Assembly (NCBI GenBank): GCA_014529385.2
Contig: CM043967.1
Location: 134,487,182-134,551,181 of the forward strand
Reading direction: 5' to 3'
Length of the DNA: 64,000 bases
From: Adiantum capillus-veneris
Taxonomy: Eukaryota > Streptophyta > Polypodiopsida > Polypodiales > Pteridaceae
The position numbers were made by a program, and so were the translations under genes. The notes under the pieces were generated by a model. It was not told where the DNA came from and did not search any database. It saw only the letters and a list, made by a program, of their open reading frames with translations. This document shows positions 31,387-42,853 of this stretch, piece after piece. The stretch's first letter is position 1. Each line of letters starts with the position of its first letter.

Positions 31387-32519
31387 ATTGGTATCAGAGC
31401 GAGCGGTTGATTCTGGATATGGAAGGATACGAGAGGAGGATGAAGGAGCAAGAAGACCTGATTCGGCGACTATGAGAAGATCTAAAAATTGCAAATCGGG
31501 AGTGTGTTGAGGCTCTACGGGGCAAAGCAGCACGAGAGCTTGATATCTATGTAGACCTTGATGGCCAACATGAAGGTGAAAACCATGCTAATCCACCTGG
31601 AAACAATAATCATCGTGGTGGCACTGGGGTACCGCCAAAAGAAACGATGACGATATGGGAGAAGCGACAACCAAATCATTCTTAACGAAGGCTAAGCTTA
31701 AAGAGTTTGATGGCATAAGAAAGATATGCGAAGATTTAGAAGCGTGGATTGAAGAACTCAAAGATTGGGATTATACTTTCAATATCGAGAACACGACCAC
31801 GAGACTTTCGAATGCTCGAGCAAGGTGATCGATAAGACAATACGTACCAAGATGGCTCAATTGGAGACTTTTGGCGATGCGTACGATAAAGGTAAGTCAT
31901 CTACCCCTTCTTTGTGATGTTTTATGTCTTTGATACGTCCTTTGAAAGCTTCTGTGAAATCGAATTTATGCGTAGAAGTTGAGATTAAAATTTGAATTTC
32001 TTAATTGATTTGGATAGTATTCATTGCTTCTTATCGTCTAAATTGATTGAGAAATTAAACTTGAAATTAAATCGAGAAGTTAAAAGACTTGTGGACTTAA
32101 CTAGTGGTAATAATAGTTCCACGAAAGAGTTAGTAGAAATTTTTTTATTTTATTTTTTTTCTTTTTTCTTTGAAGAGTCGAAATCATAAAGATGATTTCT
32201 ATAACATAAACATTGATATGCATGATGTTATCATTGGTATCAATTAGATCATTGAAAATCATGTTTTGATTGATTGTTAAGAAAGAAAAATATATCTTTA
32301 ATCATTTGATGATGATAAGTCACACTCTTTGTGGAAAGAAAGAGATTCTAAATCTAGTTTTGGCAATGGAATTGATAAGGTGACTTAGATAAGAGTGTGA
32401 CGTTGCTTGTGTTTGCTTGTGTGAGACGTTGCTTGTGTTTGCTAATGAGATTAAAGAGAATCTGGGGATAAACATAAAGAGAAAAATCCAGAATTTATAG
32501 AGGATCTCTTACATGAAGT
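31387..32519 (+). pseudogene. K region B: PBS, gag and protease remnant
   Basis: Same content as region A up to about 32410: PBS, short gag frame from 31419 with an early TGA, gag scraps, and a protease-like frame at 31992-32189 with DLDS at the active site. It then continues into the pre-RT linker, with a short local duplication of GACGTTGCTTGTGTTTGCT at about 32399-32443. Gag is far too short to be complete. Confidence 0.7.
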
Positions 32520-33500
32520 TAAGGATGTGTTCCGGACGATCTTCTTGGTATACCTCCGCCTAGAGCGGTAGACCATGCCATAGATCTATATCCAGGAGCG
32601 ACACCTTATTCCAGATTTCCATATAGGTTCAATATTGATGAGCTTAAAGAGCTCAAGATACAACTCGATGATCTTTTGAAAAAGGGTTTCATTAAACCTA
32701 GTGTATCTCCTTGGGGTAGTCCTGTGTTATTCCAAAAGAAAAAGGATGGTACATATAGGTTATGCATCGACTATAGGGGATTAAACAAATAGACCATTAA
32801 GAACAAATATCCTCTTCCTCACATAGATGAATTGCTCAGCCATTTGAGTGGTGCCACAATATTTTCAAAGGTTGATCTTCGTTCTGGCTACCATTAAATC
32901 CGCATTAAGGTCGAGGACATTCCAAAGATTTCTTTTCGTACACGTTATGAACATTATGGATTTAGAGTTCTTGCTTTTGGTTTGACTAATGCACCAACAA
33001 CTTTCATGTGCTTAATGAATAATATTTTTCACCCGTATCTTGATGACTTCATTCTGGTATTCTTGGATAATATTTTTGTGTATTCTACGAATAAAGAAGA
33101 TAATGCATTGCACTTAAAGAAAACATTTGAGGTTTTGCGTGAACATAAATTGTATGCCAAAGCAAGTAAGTATTCTTTTGCAAAGGATCAGATTGTGTAT
33201 TTGGGAAGAGTGATTTATAAAGAGGGGATTCACATTGATCTTGATAAAGTTAAGACTATGTTAGTAAGAGATGTAAGAAGCTTTATGGGTCTAGCACAAT
33301 ATGAGAGAGCACACATTAAAGATTTCTCTAAGATAGCAAGTCTTTTGACCGAATTGACTAAGAAAGACAAGGGTTTTGTGTGGACTTCTAGCTGTGAGAC
33401 TGCTTTTGAGACCTTGAAGGCTAAAATAGCGGAAAATTATGTTTTAAAAGTTCCTGAGATGGGCAAACCATTTGTTGTGTCCTGTGACTCTAGTGGTTAA
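32520..33500 (+). pseudogene. K region B: reverse transcriptase
   Basis: Chromovirus RT with motifs [58 protein letters not shown] and KASKYSFAKDQIVYLG. Stops interrupt it at 32791-32793 (after RGLNK) and 32896-32898 (after SGYH), both explained by CAA/CAG to TAA/TAG. The catalytic box reads FLDN at about 33060-33071 instead of xxDD, one G-to-A step, so the enzyme is predicted inactive. Confidence 0.85.
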
Positions 33501-34124
33501 CAATTAGGTTGTGTTTTGACACAAGAAGGAAGAGTGGTTGCATATGAGTTTAGGAAATTAAGACGACATAAATTGAACCATGCAACACATGATCTAGAAT
33601 TACTTGCTGTTGTTCATGCATTGAAGCATTGGCGTCATCTCTTGCTTGGTGTAAAATTTGAATTACATACTGATCATCAAAACTTGAAGTATATTTTCAC
33701 TCAGCCATTGTTAAATAACAGACAAAGAAGATGGATTGAATTGCTGACTGAGTATGACTTTGATTTGAAGTATTTGTGTGAAAAAGAAAATAAAGTTGCA
33801 GATGCATTGAGTCGTACGTCCATGGGTAATTTGTTGACTGTTGTGCGATCCAATTTGATTGATGATATGCATGCTGAAGTTGAAAATGATTCTTTTTATA
33901 TGCCTATTTTGAAATTCTTGCGTGAGAATATTGGTGAGAGGTATGAGAACAGATATCACTTGTATAAGGAAAATCTGTATTATTATGACCGCTTGTGTAT
34001 TCCTACAAATTCTGCTTTCAAGAGTCAAATTTTGCATGAGTGTCATAATTCAACTTTTTCTGGTCATCCTGGATTGAATAAGGCACATGAAAAGATTAAA
34101 AGTTCATTCTTTTTCCGCGTATGA
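33501..34124 (+). pseudogene. K region B: RNase H and integrase zinc-binding start
   Basis: RNase H motifs (LNHATHDLELLAVVHALKHW, FELHTDHQNLKYI, ADALSRTSMG) follow a TAA just before 33501. The integrase N-terminal His residues are seen in HECHNSTFSGHPGLNKAHEK. The frame ends at 34124 and shifts. The paired Cys region downstream reads YVRESFQCQQVK, so one zinc-ligand Cys is Ser. Confidence 0.8.
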
Positions 34125-34894
34125 AATTGGATGTTAAGAATTATGTGCGTGAATCCTTTCAATGTCAACAAGTTAAGATTGAACATAAGAGGATACTTGG
34201 TGATCTTCAACCCTTAGACATTCCTTTATAGAAGTGGGAGTGTATATCCATGGACTTTATCATTAGACTTCCTACTACTCGTGGAGGGTATGATTCGATC
34301 TTTCTGGTGGTAGATAGACTCACAACACAAGCTCACTTCTTTCCTGTAAAAATAACTTATACTGCATTGACCATTGTATACTTGTTTATGAAAGAGATAT
34401 TTTGTTTGCATGGCATGCCCAAGAGCATAGTGTCTAACAGAGATTCTAAGTTCACTTCTCATTTCTGGAGAGCGACTTTTGACTCTATAGGTACCCAGTT
34501 ACGCATGTCTACTGCTTTTCATCCTCAAAAAGATGGGGAAACGGAGAGAGTGAATCGTATTCTAGAAGATATGTTACAAATGTATGTCAATGAAAACCAA
34601 TCTAATTGGAATGAATATCTGCCTTTGGTGGTTGAATTTGCATATAACAGTTCATATCATTCATCTATTAGGATGACTCCGTTTGAGGCAATCTATGGCT
34701 ATAACTGTCCCACATCTATAAATTTTCTTAGCTCGAGGAATAAGGTAGAACTGTCACGTGAGATGCTTGAGAAAATGGATAACGAGTTGGCCAAAATCAA
34801 GGGGAATATTAGAGAATCTCAAAAGAGACATAAACTGTATTATGACAAGAAACATCGTGTTGTGGAGTATGAAACTGGTGATATGGTTTTTTAA
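34125..34894 (+). pseudogene. K region B: integrase core
   Basis: Core domain with the first Asp in FLVVDRLT, the second position as Asn in SIVSNRDSKFTS (Asp in region A) and Glu in KDGETERVN. It continues through SSYHSSIRMTPFEAIYGYNC to a TAA at 34892-34894 shared with region A (after GDMVF). Confidence 0.85.
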
Positions 34895-35280
34895 CGGTTA
34901 TTCCTGAGAAGTCTCAATTGATTCTTGGAAATGATAGAAGATTGTCTCCACGATTTGTTGGTCCATTTAAAATTTTAAAGCGCATTGGTTCATTAGCTTA
35001 CAAATTGGAATTGCCTTCTCATGTTAACGTGCATCATGTATTCTATGTGAGTTTATTGAAAAAGTATGTTCCTAATGTGCATCATGTTTTAGAGGATAAC
35101 TCTAAGTTGAAAGATGACGGACCATTGACTGTAGAATCAGACTTAGTACTAGATAGGCGTTTTAAACATATGAGAAATAGAGACATTGTGGAAGTTTTGG
35201 TTAAGTGGCAGAACTATTCAGTAGAGGATGCATCATGGGTTGATCTTAGTGTTTTGCAAAGAGAATTTTTCTCTCTTTAG
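34895..35280 (+). pseudogene. K region B: integrase C-terminus and chromodomain
   Basis: SPRFVGPFKILKRIGSLAYK, VFYVSLLKKYVPN, then the chromodomain (RRFKHMRNRDIVEVLVKW, SWVDLSVLQREF) ending at TAG 35278-35280. The open frame starts near 34918, after the TAA that separates it from the core. The chromodomain places K in the chromovirus branch. Confidence 0.85.
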
Positions 35281-35320
35281 ACCAACTCTGAGGACAGAGT
35301 TAATTTTGATAAGGGGAGAA

Positions 35321-36458
35321 TGTAATAGGACTAATATTTGAAGTTCTTAAAGTCGAAAAGAATGTAGCAGGGCATATCTTTCGTTAGTACGATTTGAAAG
35401 ATTGTTGAATAGTCTATTAAATAGAGCTTATACGAATGAGTTGAGATATTAAGAGAGAACATATATTCTTTTTTTAAAAAAATAATACACTAAAAACGGA
35501 TTTGATAAAGATTAATGAATAACAGATAGTCTGTCTATGAACAGTAAAATTGAGATTTTTATTAATATCAATGTTTTATATTTATGTGTTTTAGCTTAAA
35601 ATGCATGGGTAGGCTTAAAATAAGTTGTAAAAGTAGTGGAGACCCAAAAATAGAGGTTTTATGAGTCGCGACCTAAAAGTTGCGTTTTTAGCCAAATAGA
35701 GACGTTTTTTGCAATTCTGTCCACGTTACCTTGTAGACCAGACCTATTCCCGTCGTTTTGAGTACCTGGATCGCTCTGTTCTGAGTTCGTTTGTAAAAGT
35801 TATGATGAAAACAAACAGAAGGCAGCAGCAGTGTAATGTACACAGGGACAGACAGACCTACAACATCATACAGTTCTCCCTGCTATCAACCAAGAAGTGG
35901 ATTGTTTCTTCATGGTAGAGTATGGCAATTGAGATTATGAAGGTATATAATTATGTTTTTTACTTTGATTATCATGTTGAATTGGTTGCACGAGTATGTT
36001 CTTTTGGCTATTTTGTAGGCGATGATGAAATCAATGTGTGAAACACGATCTGTGCAAAGTGTCATGATAGAAATCTAACCTTTACGGATCGCTTAGCGAT
36101 CACGTTCTTATATTATTCTCGCAGGTATACTTGGTACGAAAATCGTGCAGGCTTTTCGAGGAAAAGAAGGATAAAAGCACGACGGGTGGTGCGTTTGGGG
36201 ATCATTCACCAATCTCTTTTTCTGCGAGTGCGAGTGCGAGTGCGAGTGAGAGTGAGAGTGCGAGTGCGAGTGCGAGTGCGAGTGAGACGCTGCATGCAAG
36301 CGAACTGAAGCTCGGGGGTGGTCGGGAGGTTCGAGCTCCGTACAACGGAGTGCGCCCATATATATATTCAATTGCTCCTCTGTTGTATCAAACACTATCA
36401 ATACAAAGATTTCTTCCTCCGTTTTGCTGTCTATCTCTATTATTCGGTTCCCGTGACA
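35321..36458 (+). repeat. K LTR 3
   Basis: 1138 bp, the same length and hexamer-repeat count (4+2+4) as LTR 1. Preceded by the polypurine tract ATAAGGGGAGAA and followed by the target duplication taaga. Confidence 0.93.
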
Positions 36459-36463
36459 TAAGA

Positions 36464-37806
36464 GTAGGGTAAATCGTTTTTTCTTCCACCCTTACGGTTC
36501 TATACCAATCCCCAGCCTTTCCACTTAAGGTTAGGCTTAAAGCATTGCTCTTATGTAGGTCATTGTGTTCTCCTAGAGAATCACATATTTGTTCAAACAC
36601 TTCGATATGCTTTCTCACATCCCCGTCTCCACTAAATTTTTGTGTGATCTTGGCTATTTGTACTGCCTTACTTCTAGGCTCTCTATCAGGCATGTTACGC
36701 ATATTCTCAGCAATAGATCGATCAATAGCTTGAGAAAATGTTGCCAAGTCACCTAAGTGAGAAGGCACTGTGGGTGATGGTGCTCCAAAGACTACATGTG
36801 GAGTAGGTATTGGCATTGGGCTTGGCGCATAGGAAGCCCGTGGGTTCCACGTTGGGTACGATGTTGTGCCATGTGGTGGTCCATAGTTCATATGGGTGGC
36901 CCTAGGCATAGCAAAAGTCGGATGTGACATGCTAATGCTAGCCGGTATAGTCCCATGGAAATAAGAACTTGTGTATTGTGGTTGTGGAGCATAGGTAGTT
37001 GAAACAATGGGAGGGGTAGGGACTACATGAGTGTGAGCCATAGGTGCATACGATTGGTACACACTTGTAGGTACTATTGCAGGCATTGAGCTACCATGTA
37101 GCGGTGCTTTACTAACAAATGAGGTCCATGGTGTATTTCTTGGCATGCCCATCATTGGGGTAGGCATGGTATCCATGGTGTCATCCAGGGAAAGATGAGC
37201 TAAACTTGGAAAAGTATAGCTATCACTTGTGGGCTTAGATTGCATTGAGACCCCTGGCGAAACAACATATGGGGGATCGATGGGACTCACTGAGGGAGTA
37301 TCCATTTCTGATAGAGTGGGTTGTTTCCCTTTGCCCGTGTCTAAAAATCGCATAGGACCCGTCGAAGGTATGTTTATTCCTCGATTTTGCCTCTCGGACT
37401 GGATAATCCTATGGATGACATTGCAGATCATGTGTTGTTGTTCCTCTAGACTGGTGGCACTAGATGTGGATTGTACAACTTCTAACCAACCTACATGGTA
37501 TGTGTAGCCCATGTATAGGTCGGTCAAAGTCTCCGTGTGTAGGTCATATTCCCAAATTTCATTGAGAAATACCCCTTCGTTGCTTCCCATGTTTTGACTT
37601 TTAGTCACCGCTACCTTAGAGGCGACTTTGGAAGGTGGTAGCTCGGTAGGGCCCTCATTAAATGAGGTAGGTAGAATGTCCACGTGGACACTCTGAGGGA
37701 GTGTGGGGTCTACAGGAGATGTGAATGGTGATTCTACTTCCCCACCCCCTTCGTTTACTTCACTAGCCGTAGGTTCAGAGCGCGTAGCTCTGCTAAAAGT
37801 TTCCAT
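36464..37806 (-). pseudogene. M gag, N-terminal part
   Basis: ATG at 37804-37806 (METFSRATRSEP). A long Pro/Ser/Met-rich N-terminal region (THVVPTPPIVSTTYAP, SPMPIPTPHVVFGAP) is followed by the retrotransposon gag domain (KAVQIAKITQKFSGDGDVRK, SLTLSGKAGDWYRT). K interrupts it after IYPTL, and the frame resumes at 26491. The apparent extra residues down to 36388 are K LTR sequence. The start overlaps the ORF1 stop as TGATG. Confidence 0.85.
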
Positions 37807-38072
37807 CAACGGCTAAAAACACTAGTTTTAGGTTGTTGGGCCGAGCTAGGTACGGTTTCATTTGTTCCCCCGGGGCTTTGTGTAAGATGCTCTTCCATAA
37901 TATCGTAGTCAGAGGAAGAGTCACTAGCCGCCATATTTTGGTCTTGGGTTGCACTACCTTGGGTCCCTACTGAGGGTGTAGACCCTAGCGTGGAAGGATA
38001 GTGAGTACCCCCATAAATCGAAGCACTAGCTAGTTGTTCGGACTCTAGCACACGACCAGAGCGTAGATACAT
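37806..38072 (-). CDS. M ORF1, short N-terminal gag-like ORF (88 aa)
   Basis: Begins MYLRSGRVLESEQLA and is rich in Ser, Thr and Gln. Its TGA (37808-37806) shares one base with the ATG of the main gag ORF (37806-37804). Either this is the true gag start put out of frame by one indel, or a small upstream ORF coupled to gag. The composition continues smoothly into gag, which favours the former. Confidence 0.5.
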   Translation of the reverse strand: MYLRSGRVLESEQLASASIYGGTHYPSTLGSTPSVGTQGSATQDQNMAASDSSSDYDIMEEHLTQSPGGTNETVPSSAQQPKTSVFSR

Positions 38073-38831
38073 GTGATTTAGGTGCCCTACAAGTGTCGAT
38101 AAGTACCCTCAAAGGTTACTTGCTTTGCTTTGTGGGTGTTTTGCACCCCGTTTTCTACTTGATTTTTTCTTGTTTTTGATGTTTTTTGAATTTTTGATTT
38201 TTTTTAATTGAAGTGTGTGATAGCTCGAAACGAGCGTATCACTTAAAGGGTCGTTGTGTGCTTTACAGCACAATTTTCGGGCATCTGACGTTCCGTTGGT
38301 CCTCAAAACTCAATTTTTAGCTACGTGTGAAGCTAAAATTTGTTTTTTTAAAAGGCGACTGAGGCCTAGGCCTGAGCGTGAGCTTGGGCTTGGGTGTGGG
38401 AGATATTCCCAATCCCGGTCCTACCTTTAAAAATTTTATTTTTTTTATTTTTTTTATTTTAAGGATAAGGTCACCGCGGCCTGCGCGAGAGCACACACAC
38501 ACTCTATCTACCTACTTCTAACTAATATACCTACTCTTACACACTAACACACTCTATTAACTCTCACTAATCTACTTCCTACTTACTGTACACAGAAAAC
38601 TAACTACCTTAATACACAGAGAACAAACACAGAACCTTTGAAATCTCTATTAACAAAGAAAAATAACTACCTTAATACACAGAACCTTTGAAAACTCCAT
38701 TAACAAAAAAAACACACAGTATAACACCAAATCCCTCTACTCAACACACACACTCCTTCCTTACCTTTCCTAGAATAGAAATTGCACCACAGAGAAGCAC
38801 AGAGTGCTACTCGAGCTTCATGTATGGAATT
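38073..38831 (-). other. M 5' leader
   Basis: About 760 bp between the PBS and ORF1. AT-rich stretches and a run of short repeats (AACTACCTTAATACACAGA twice, near 38602 and 38667) are present. No ORF is supported. Confidence 0.6.
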
Positions 38832-38848
38832 CCCTGGAAACGGTGCCA
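38832..38848 (-). promoter_or_regulatory. M primer-binding site (tRNA-Asp-like)
   Basis: On the minus strand TGGCACCGTTTCCAGGG starts four bases after the 5' LTR. It resembles the tRNA-Asp site TGGCGCCGTTGCCGGGG known from Athila-type elements, with three differences that include CpG-type changes. The tRNA assignment is a family-based inference. Confidence 0.65.
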
Positions 38849-38852
38849 AAAA

Positions 38853-39091
38853 TGTGCGCGTATGTCGCATGTGTCAATGCAAGGAACTTGCCGATACAAC
38901 GTGTGCGAGCCACAAATGTCTCCAAGCACACAACAAGCCTAAACTAGTAAGCTCAAAGAAGGCGATGGTGTGTCACTCACTGCTCTACGCTTGCTTCGTG
39001 GAGGATTCCTCGCTGCGAAGAAGAAGGAGTCGCCGCTTCGCCGTGCTCAACCGCTTCGCCGCCACCATCGTGCCTTCGTAATGCTTGATTG

Positions 39092-39127
<36 letters not shown>

Positions 39128-39461
39128 CACACACACACAAGGAGGTGAAGAAGAAGAAGATGGAGATGGAGATGGAGCAAGAGCACTATTCTATTGCACC
39201 AATGAGAGAATGAGTGAATTTTAGGTTTAGTTGAATTTTATATGAGCTTGCCCCATTCACACTTGGGCGCCCATGCTTAGCCAACTAATCCCTTGAATGT
39301 TCCAGTTAGAGTGCGCCTCTCATCGGCGATCACTCTTACCCTTTTCCTATTGGACCGACAAGCCCGGTACCTGACTCTACCAAATAAATAATACAATGTC
39401 CGCCGTAGGTTACAACGTTTGTCGTAGGTAATAGGGTGTTCGTGAGCCGTGGGGGTTAACA
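38853..39461 (-). repeat. M 5' LTR
   Basis: 609 bp, TGTTAACCC...GCGCACA in element orientation. It contains a longer GA run (plus strand CT at 39095-39124) than the 3' LTR. A TATATAAAA-like box lies near 39235-39245 on the minus strand. The right flank ctata (39462-39466) completes the target duplication. Confidence 0.92.
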
Positions 39462-39466
39462 CTATA

Positions 39467-40057
39467 AGATCATTGGATGACCAAGGAAGAAGAACCACAA
39501 ACCACAATCCAATTGTACTGCAAGAACAGGTTTGTCGCAATGAATTCTATGAAGCTTTATTATCAGCTCCATTAGCCATCACAATAAAGCAAATTTTGAG
39601 GCTGGAACCTGTATTTTCACAACAATTGTTAAATAGACTTACTAAGGTAGTAGCAGGAAAGAATCAAGAAACAGGAATGTATCTTGAGGAAACTATTTGT
39701 GGGGAAGCTTGTGAAGTTCAACCTTTGGATGCTGATTACAAGGAACCAATAGTTGGGGCTTCCATCAGAAGAGTGTTTTTCCTTGGTGTACTCTTGGATG
39801 GAGGGTCAGGAGTTAATATTCTCCCAGAGTCAACTTGCAAATTTTTGAATCTCTTGAAGTGGGATCCAACTCATTTTCAGGTGAAAATGGCAGACCAAAG
39901 GGAGGTTCAACCTTTGGGAATTTTGAGGAACTTGCAGATCTCAGTTGGGGGAGTGCAATTTGTAGCCAACTTTGTAGTACTCAGGTTGGAAGAATCTGTT
40001 CGTTCTTATCCAATAATGTTGGGAAGACCATGGTTAAGAGCAGCGAGAATAAAATAG
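39467..40057 (+). pseudogene. O protease
   Basis: Resumes O after M. A linker (LSAPLAITIKQILRLEPVF) is followed by a retropepsin with LLDGGSGVNILPEST at the active site and YPIMLGRPWLRAA at the end. It would process the O polyprotein. The frame is open across the domain and ends in TAG at 40055-40057. Any start codon lies upstream of the M insertion. Confidence 0.8.
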
Positions 40058-40459
40058 TTATGGGATGCAGACTCCATTGTCATAAAAAGAGGAAAGAAGA
40101 AAGACAAAATGCAAATGGATGCCAGAAAGGTAATACCACCAGGTTTCACGGCACTACATGCAGATGGACTGAATATGGTAGAAGAAATTGGAAAGGATGT
40201 AAAAGAAGAGTTTCTAAGAACCAATTCATCAGTGGTACCTATTTTTGAAGTGGATGTGCAGAAAATAGCAACGAAGTATGTTTTGCAGAATCAATATGAT
40301 GGGTTGAAGTCTTTGAATCAGGAAGCACTGATTGCTCAGGGTAAGCAATCAACTACCAAATTGGGCAATGAGTTGTTGAAAAATTTACAAATTGGAAACA
40401 AAGAATAATTGGAAGCTATTGAAGCAGTAAAGTAGGTAGAAAGATCTTTTGAACATCAG
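40058..40459 (+). pseudogene. O protease-RT linker
   Basis: Low-complexity, Lys/Glu-rich segment (VEEIGKDVKEEFLR, LGNELLKNLQIGNKE) with stops near 40408 and 40434. It continues the pol frame toward RT and contains no enzyme motif. Confidence 0.55.
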
Positions 40460-41269
40460 ATGGAAAGGATTGCTAGGGTCACTCATGATGAATTGCAGAA
40501 ACTGAACCTAAACACTCAGGAGGAACCACAAATAGTGAAGGTGTCAGCTGAATTGGATGAGGAGTTCAGGGAGAAACTGAAGGAGTTGTTGTTGGAATTG
40601 AAATATTTTTTTGCATGGGAATATACAGACATGAAGGGAGTAGATGCTAGCTTTTGTCAACACAAAATTAACTTGAAAGTAGATGTAGTTCCAGTTGTAC
40701 AACAAAGATACCGGATGAATCCTAACTATGCCAAACATGTTAAAGAGGAGATTGATAAACTGTTGGCTGTGGGTTTCATTTACCCATTGGATAAGGCCAC
40801 TTGGTTGTCACCAATTTTTTTTGTTCTCAAGAAGAATGGAAAGATCAGGGTGTGTGTAGATTATAGGAAACTAAATGTTGCTACAGTAACTGATCCATTT
40901 CCATTTCTTTTTTGTGATACACTATTGGATGCAGTAGCTAGACATGAGCTTTATAGTTTCCTAGATGGTTTTAGTGGTTACAATTAGATCTTAATGGCAG
41001 TTGAGGACAGGTAGAAAACAACTTTTGTTATCGAGTGGGGATTTTATGCTAGCAATGTGATGACATTTGGCTTAAAGAATGGTCTACCAACATTTCAGAG
41101 GTGGTATAGCGTGTGTTTGCTAAATTCCTTACAACATTTATGAGGGGTTTTTTGGATGATTTTAATGTTTTTGAAAAGAAGCGGGAGCATCTTGAGCACT
41201 TGAGGTTGTGATTTTAGAAATGCAAAGAATTCAGACTGACATTGAATCTAGCCAATTGTGCATTTGCAG
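40460..41269 (+). pseudogene. O reverse transcriptase, first part
   Basis: RT fingers and palm: FFAWEYTDMKGVDASFCQH, FIYPLDKATWLSPIFFVLKK, RVCVDYRKLNVAT, SFLDGFSGYN. Stops follow (TAG 40985-40987 and others), then a shifted frame through MTFGLKNG and the catalytic-box region FLDDFNVF near 41150. It ends at the T2 insertion (duplication gcag 41266-41269) and resumes at 49255. The order and wording of motifs are closest to M among the elements here. Confidence 0.8.
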
Positions 41270-42808
41270 TGACGGGAGCAAAGCGAGACACGAACCCCAA
41301 CGGCCTTTAAAACACCGGGGGCCAATGGCACGCCTCGAGCCGGTCACAATAAAGCAAACAGGGGGCACCACCTAGCTTTGAGCGGCTAGGACGCAGACCA
41401 CGGTGATGTGAACACTGCAAACTTACACACACACACACGCACACACACACACACACACAGATGGAGATTGACAAATGATGAAAACCCTCGGGAGTGTGAG
41501 GGAGAATTATTCCTTGCAGTATTTACAATGACCTTCCTTCTGGCGAGGTGACACACCATGGTGATAGAGAGGTAGGGGGAAGAGATGGTGAATCTACTTA
41601 GTGCGTTCTCTAAAGACGACTCGATGATATGAAACTCGTTTTGCCAAGAATATGTATGTGTGTGTGTGCATCGACCATTGGAGTCGAGAGGTGGACGTAG
41701 CTCCCTTCACATGGTGTAATTCCCAAAACAAATCATCACACAAGTCCCCTCCACGTGATGCCAATAGTGTCAATTCCTAAAAGTCTACCAAGTGCTGACC
41801 TCTCATGAACTGCCCCCCCCGATAGTGACCTCTTAGTGCCCTTTTATAGGTGCTGGCTGCTTGGATTAGGGTAATCCCAGTTTGATTAGGGTAAGCTAAT
41901 TGGGGAGACAAAGCAAGGTGGTGGGCCTAGTGTGGTTGACCCTTGCTTTATCTTAGGAGTTATTAAAAATGAAAACCTCTAGGTAGGCCTTTGTGACCAT
42001 CACCTAGAGAGAGGGAATTTACAAATTGGGAATTTTACAAGGCTTGGGTGAAAACTGAAAAAATGATGATGCTAACCTACGGTTTACTGAAAATGGTCTC
42101 GTGGTTGCATGATGCCGATGATTGGCCGCTTGCCCGTGCATCGATGTAGTGCGTATGTCTTTTCGAGGTCGGCTGGGGCATGCCTTCGACGCCTTTGTTC
42201 TTTTTGTTGTCGGTGTCACATGATCCAGGTCGTCCTCCTTTGTTGTTGCCGTTGTAGTCATAGAATTCCTCGTTTTTTTGTATTTTTGTGTGTGCGTTTA
42301 TGCCTGTGTGTGTATGTAGGGGTGTGTGCATATGTGTATTCATGTGTAATCGTGTGTGTGCGTGTATATGTATATATGTGTGCGCATGCGTGCATGGGAA
42401 CAGGGTGGGTTATATATATATATTATTATTATTATTTTTTTTTTTTTTTCTTTCCGATGGTTCTGTGGGTGACCCAGAGGCGGGGAAGGGGGGAGATGGA
42501 GTGAGAGAGAGAGGTGTGTGAGCCAGTGTGTGCGTGTGTGTGTGTGTATGTTGCACGGGTGTGTGTGTAGGAGGTGTACTGCATGCATCAAGCGCGCATG
42601 CGCGCGGGTGTGTACAAAGCGGCCGCAAGCGGGATGTGCCCGGGTGCGCGAGGGCAAGAGGGGGTTGTGGCTTTCCTTTAAGCTTGGTGGGGCCGCCCCT
42701 AAAGACTTAGAGCTAGGTGAAGTGGGGGGGGGGAGTGGAATATGAGGTGGTCTGTCATGGTAGGAAGAAACAGGGGAGGGGGGGATATAAGGCCGAAGAG
42801 GGTGTGGA

Positions 42809-42853
<45 letters not shown>

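Larger units (their letters stand above)
26497..36458 (+). mobile_element. K: composite chromovirus array with shared TSD
   Basis: 9.96 kb bounded by two 1138-bp LTRs (26497-27634 and 35321-36458) with perfect duplications taaga (26492-26496 and 36459-36463). Inside lie a third full LTR (30094-31247) and a 134-bp partial LTR (31253-31386), giving two tandem internal regions: A (27635-30093) and B (31387-35320). B carries decayed gag, protease, RT, RNase H, integrase and chromodomain. A shares B's first ~1.0 kb almost base for base, then jumps to integrase and carries it in a rearranged, partly duplicated form. Chromodomain and iMet PBS place it among chromoviruses. One TSD for the whole array implies a single insertion, or later recombination within one. 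Confidence 0.85.
12664..39461 (-). mobile_element. M: large minus-strand Ty3/Gypsy element with extra 3' ORFs
   Basis: LTRs at 12664-13256 and 38853-39461 are flanked by perfect 5-bp duplications, ctata (12659-12663 and 39462-39466). Minus orientation is set by the PBS (38832-38848), the PPT (13257-13270) and the coding. Removing C and K leaves about 13.2 kb. Order: leader, short ORF1, gag with four zinc knuckles, protease, RT, RNase H, integrase, second protease-like domain with WVPK repeats, internal polypurine tract, small acidic ORF, long untranslated region, LTR. There is no chromodomain. The PBS resembles that for tRNA-Asp used by Athila-type elements. Disruptions are few, mainly isolated stops. 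Confidence 0.9.

Noticed and set aside
36388-36463. C-terminal residues of the M gag ORF
   Set aside because: They are K LTR 3 sequence, not gag.
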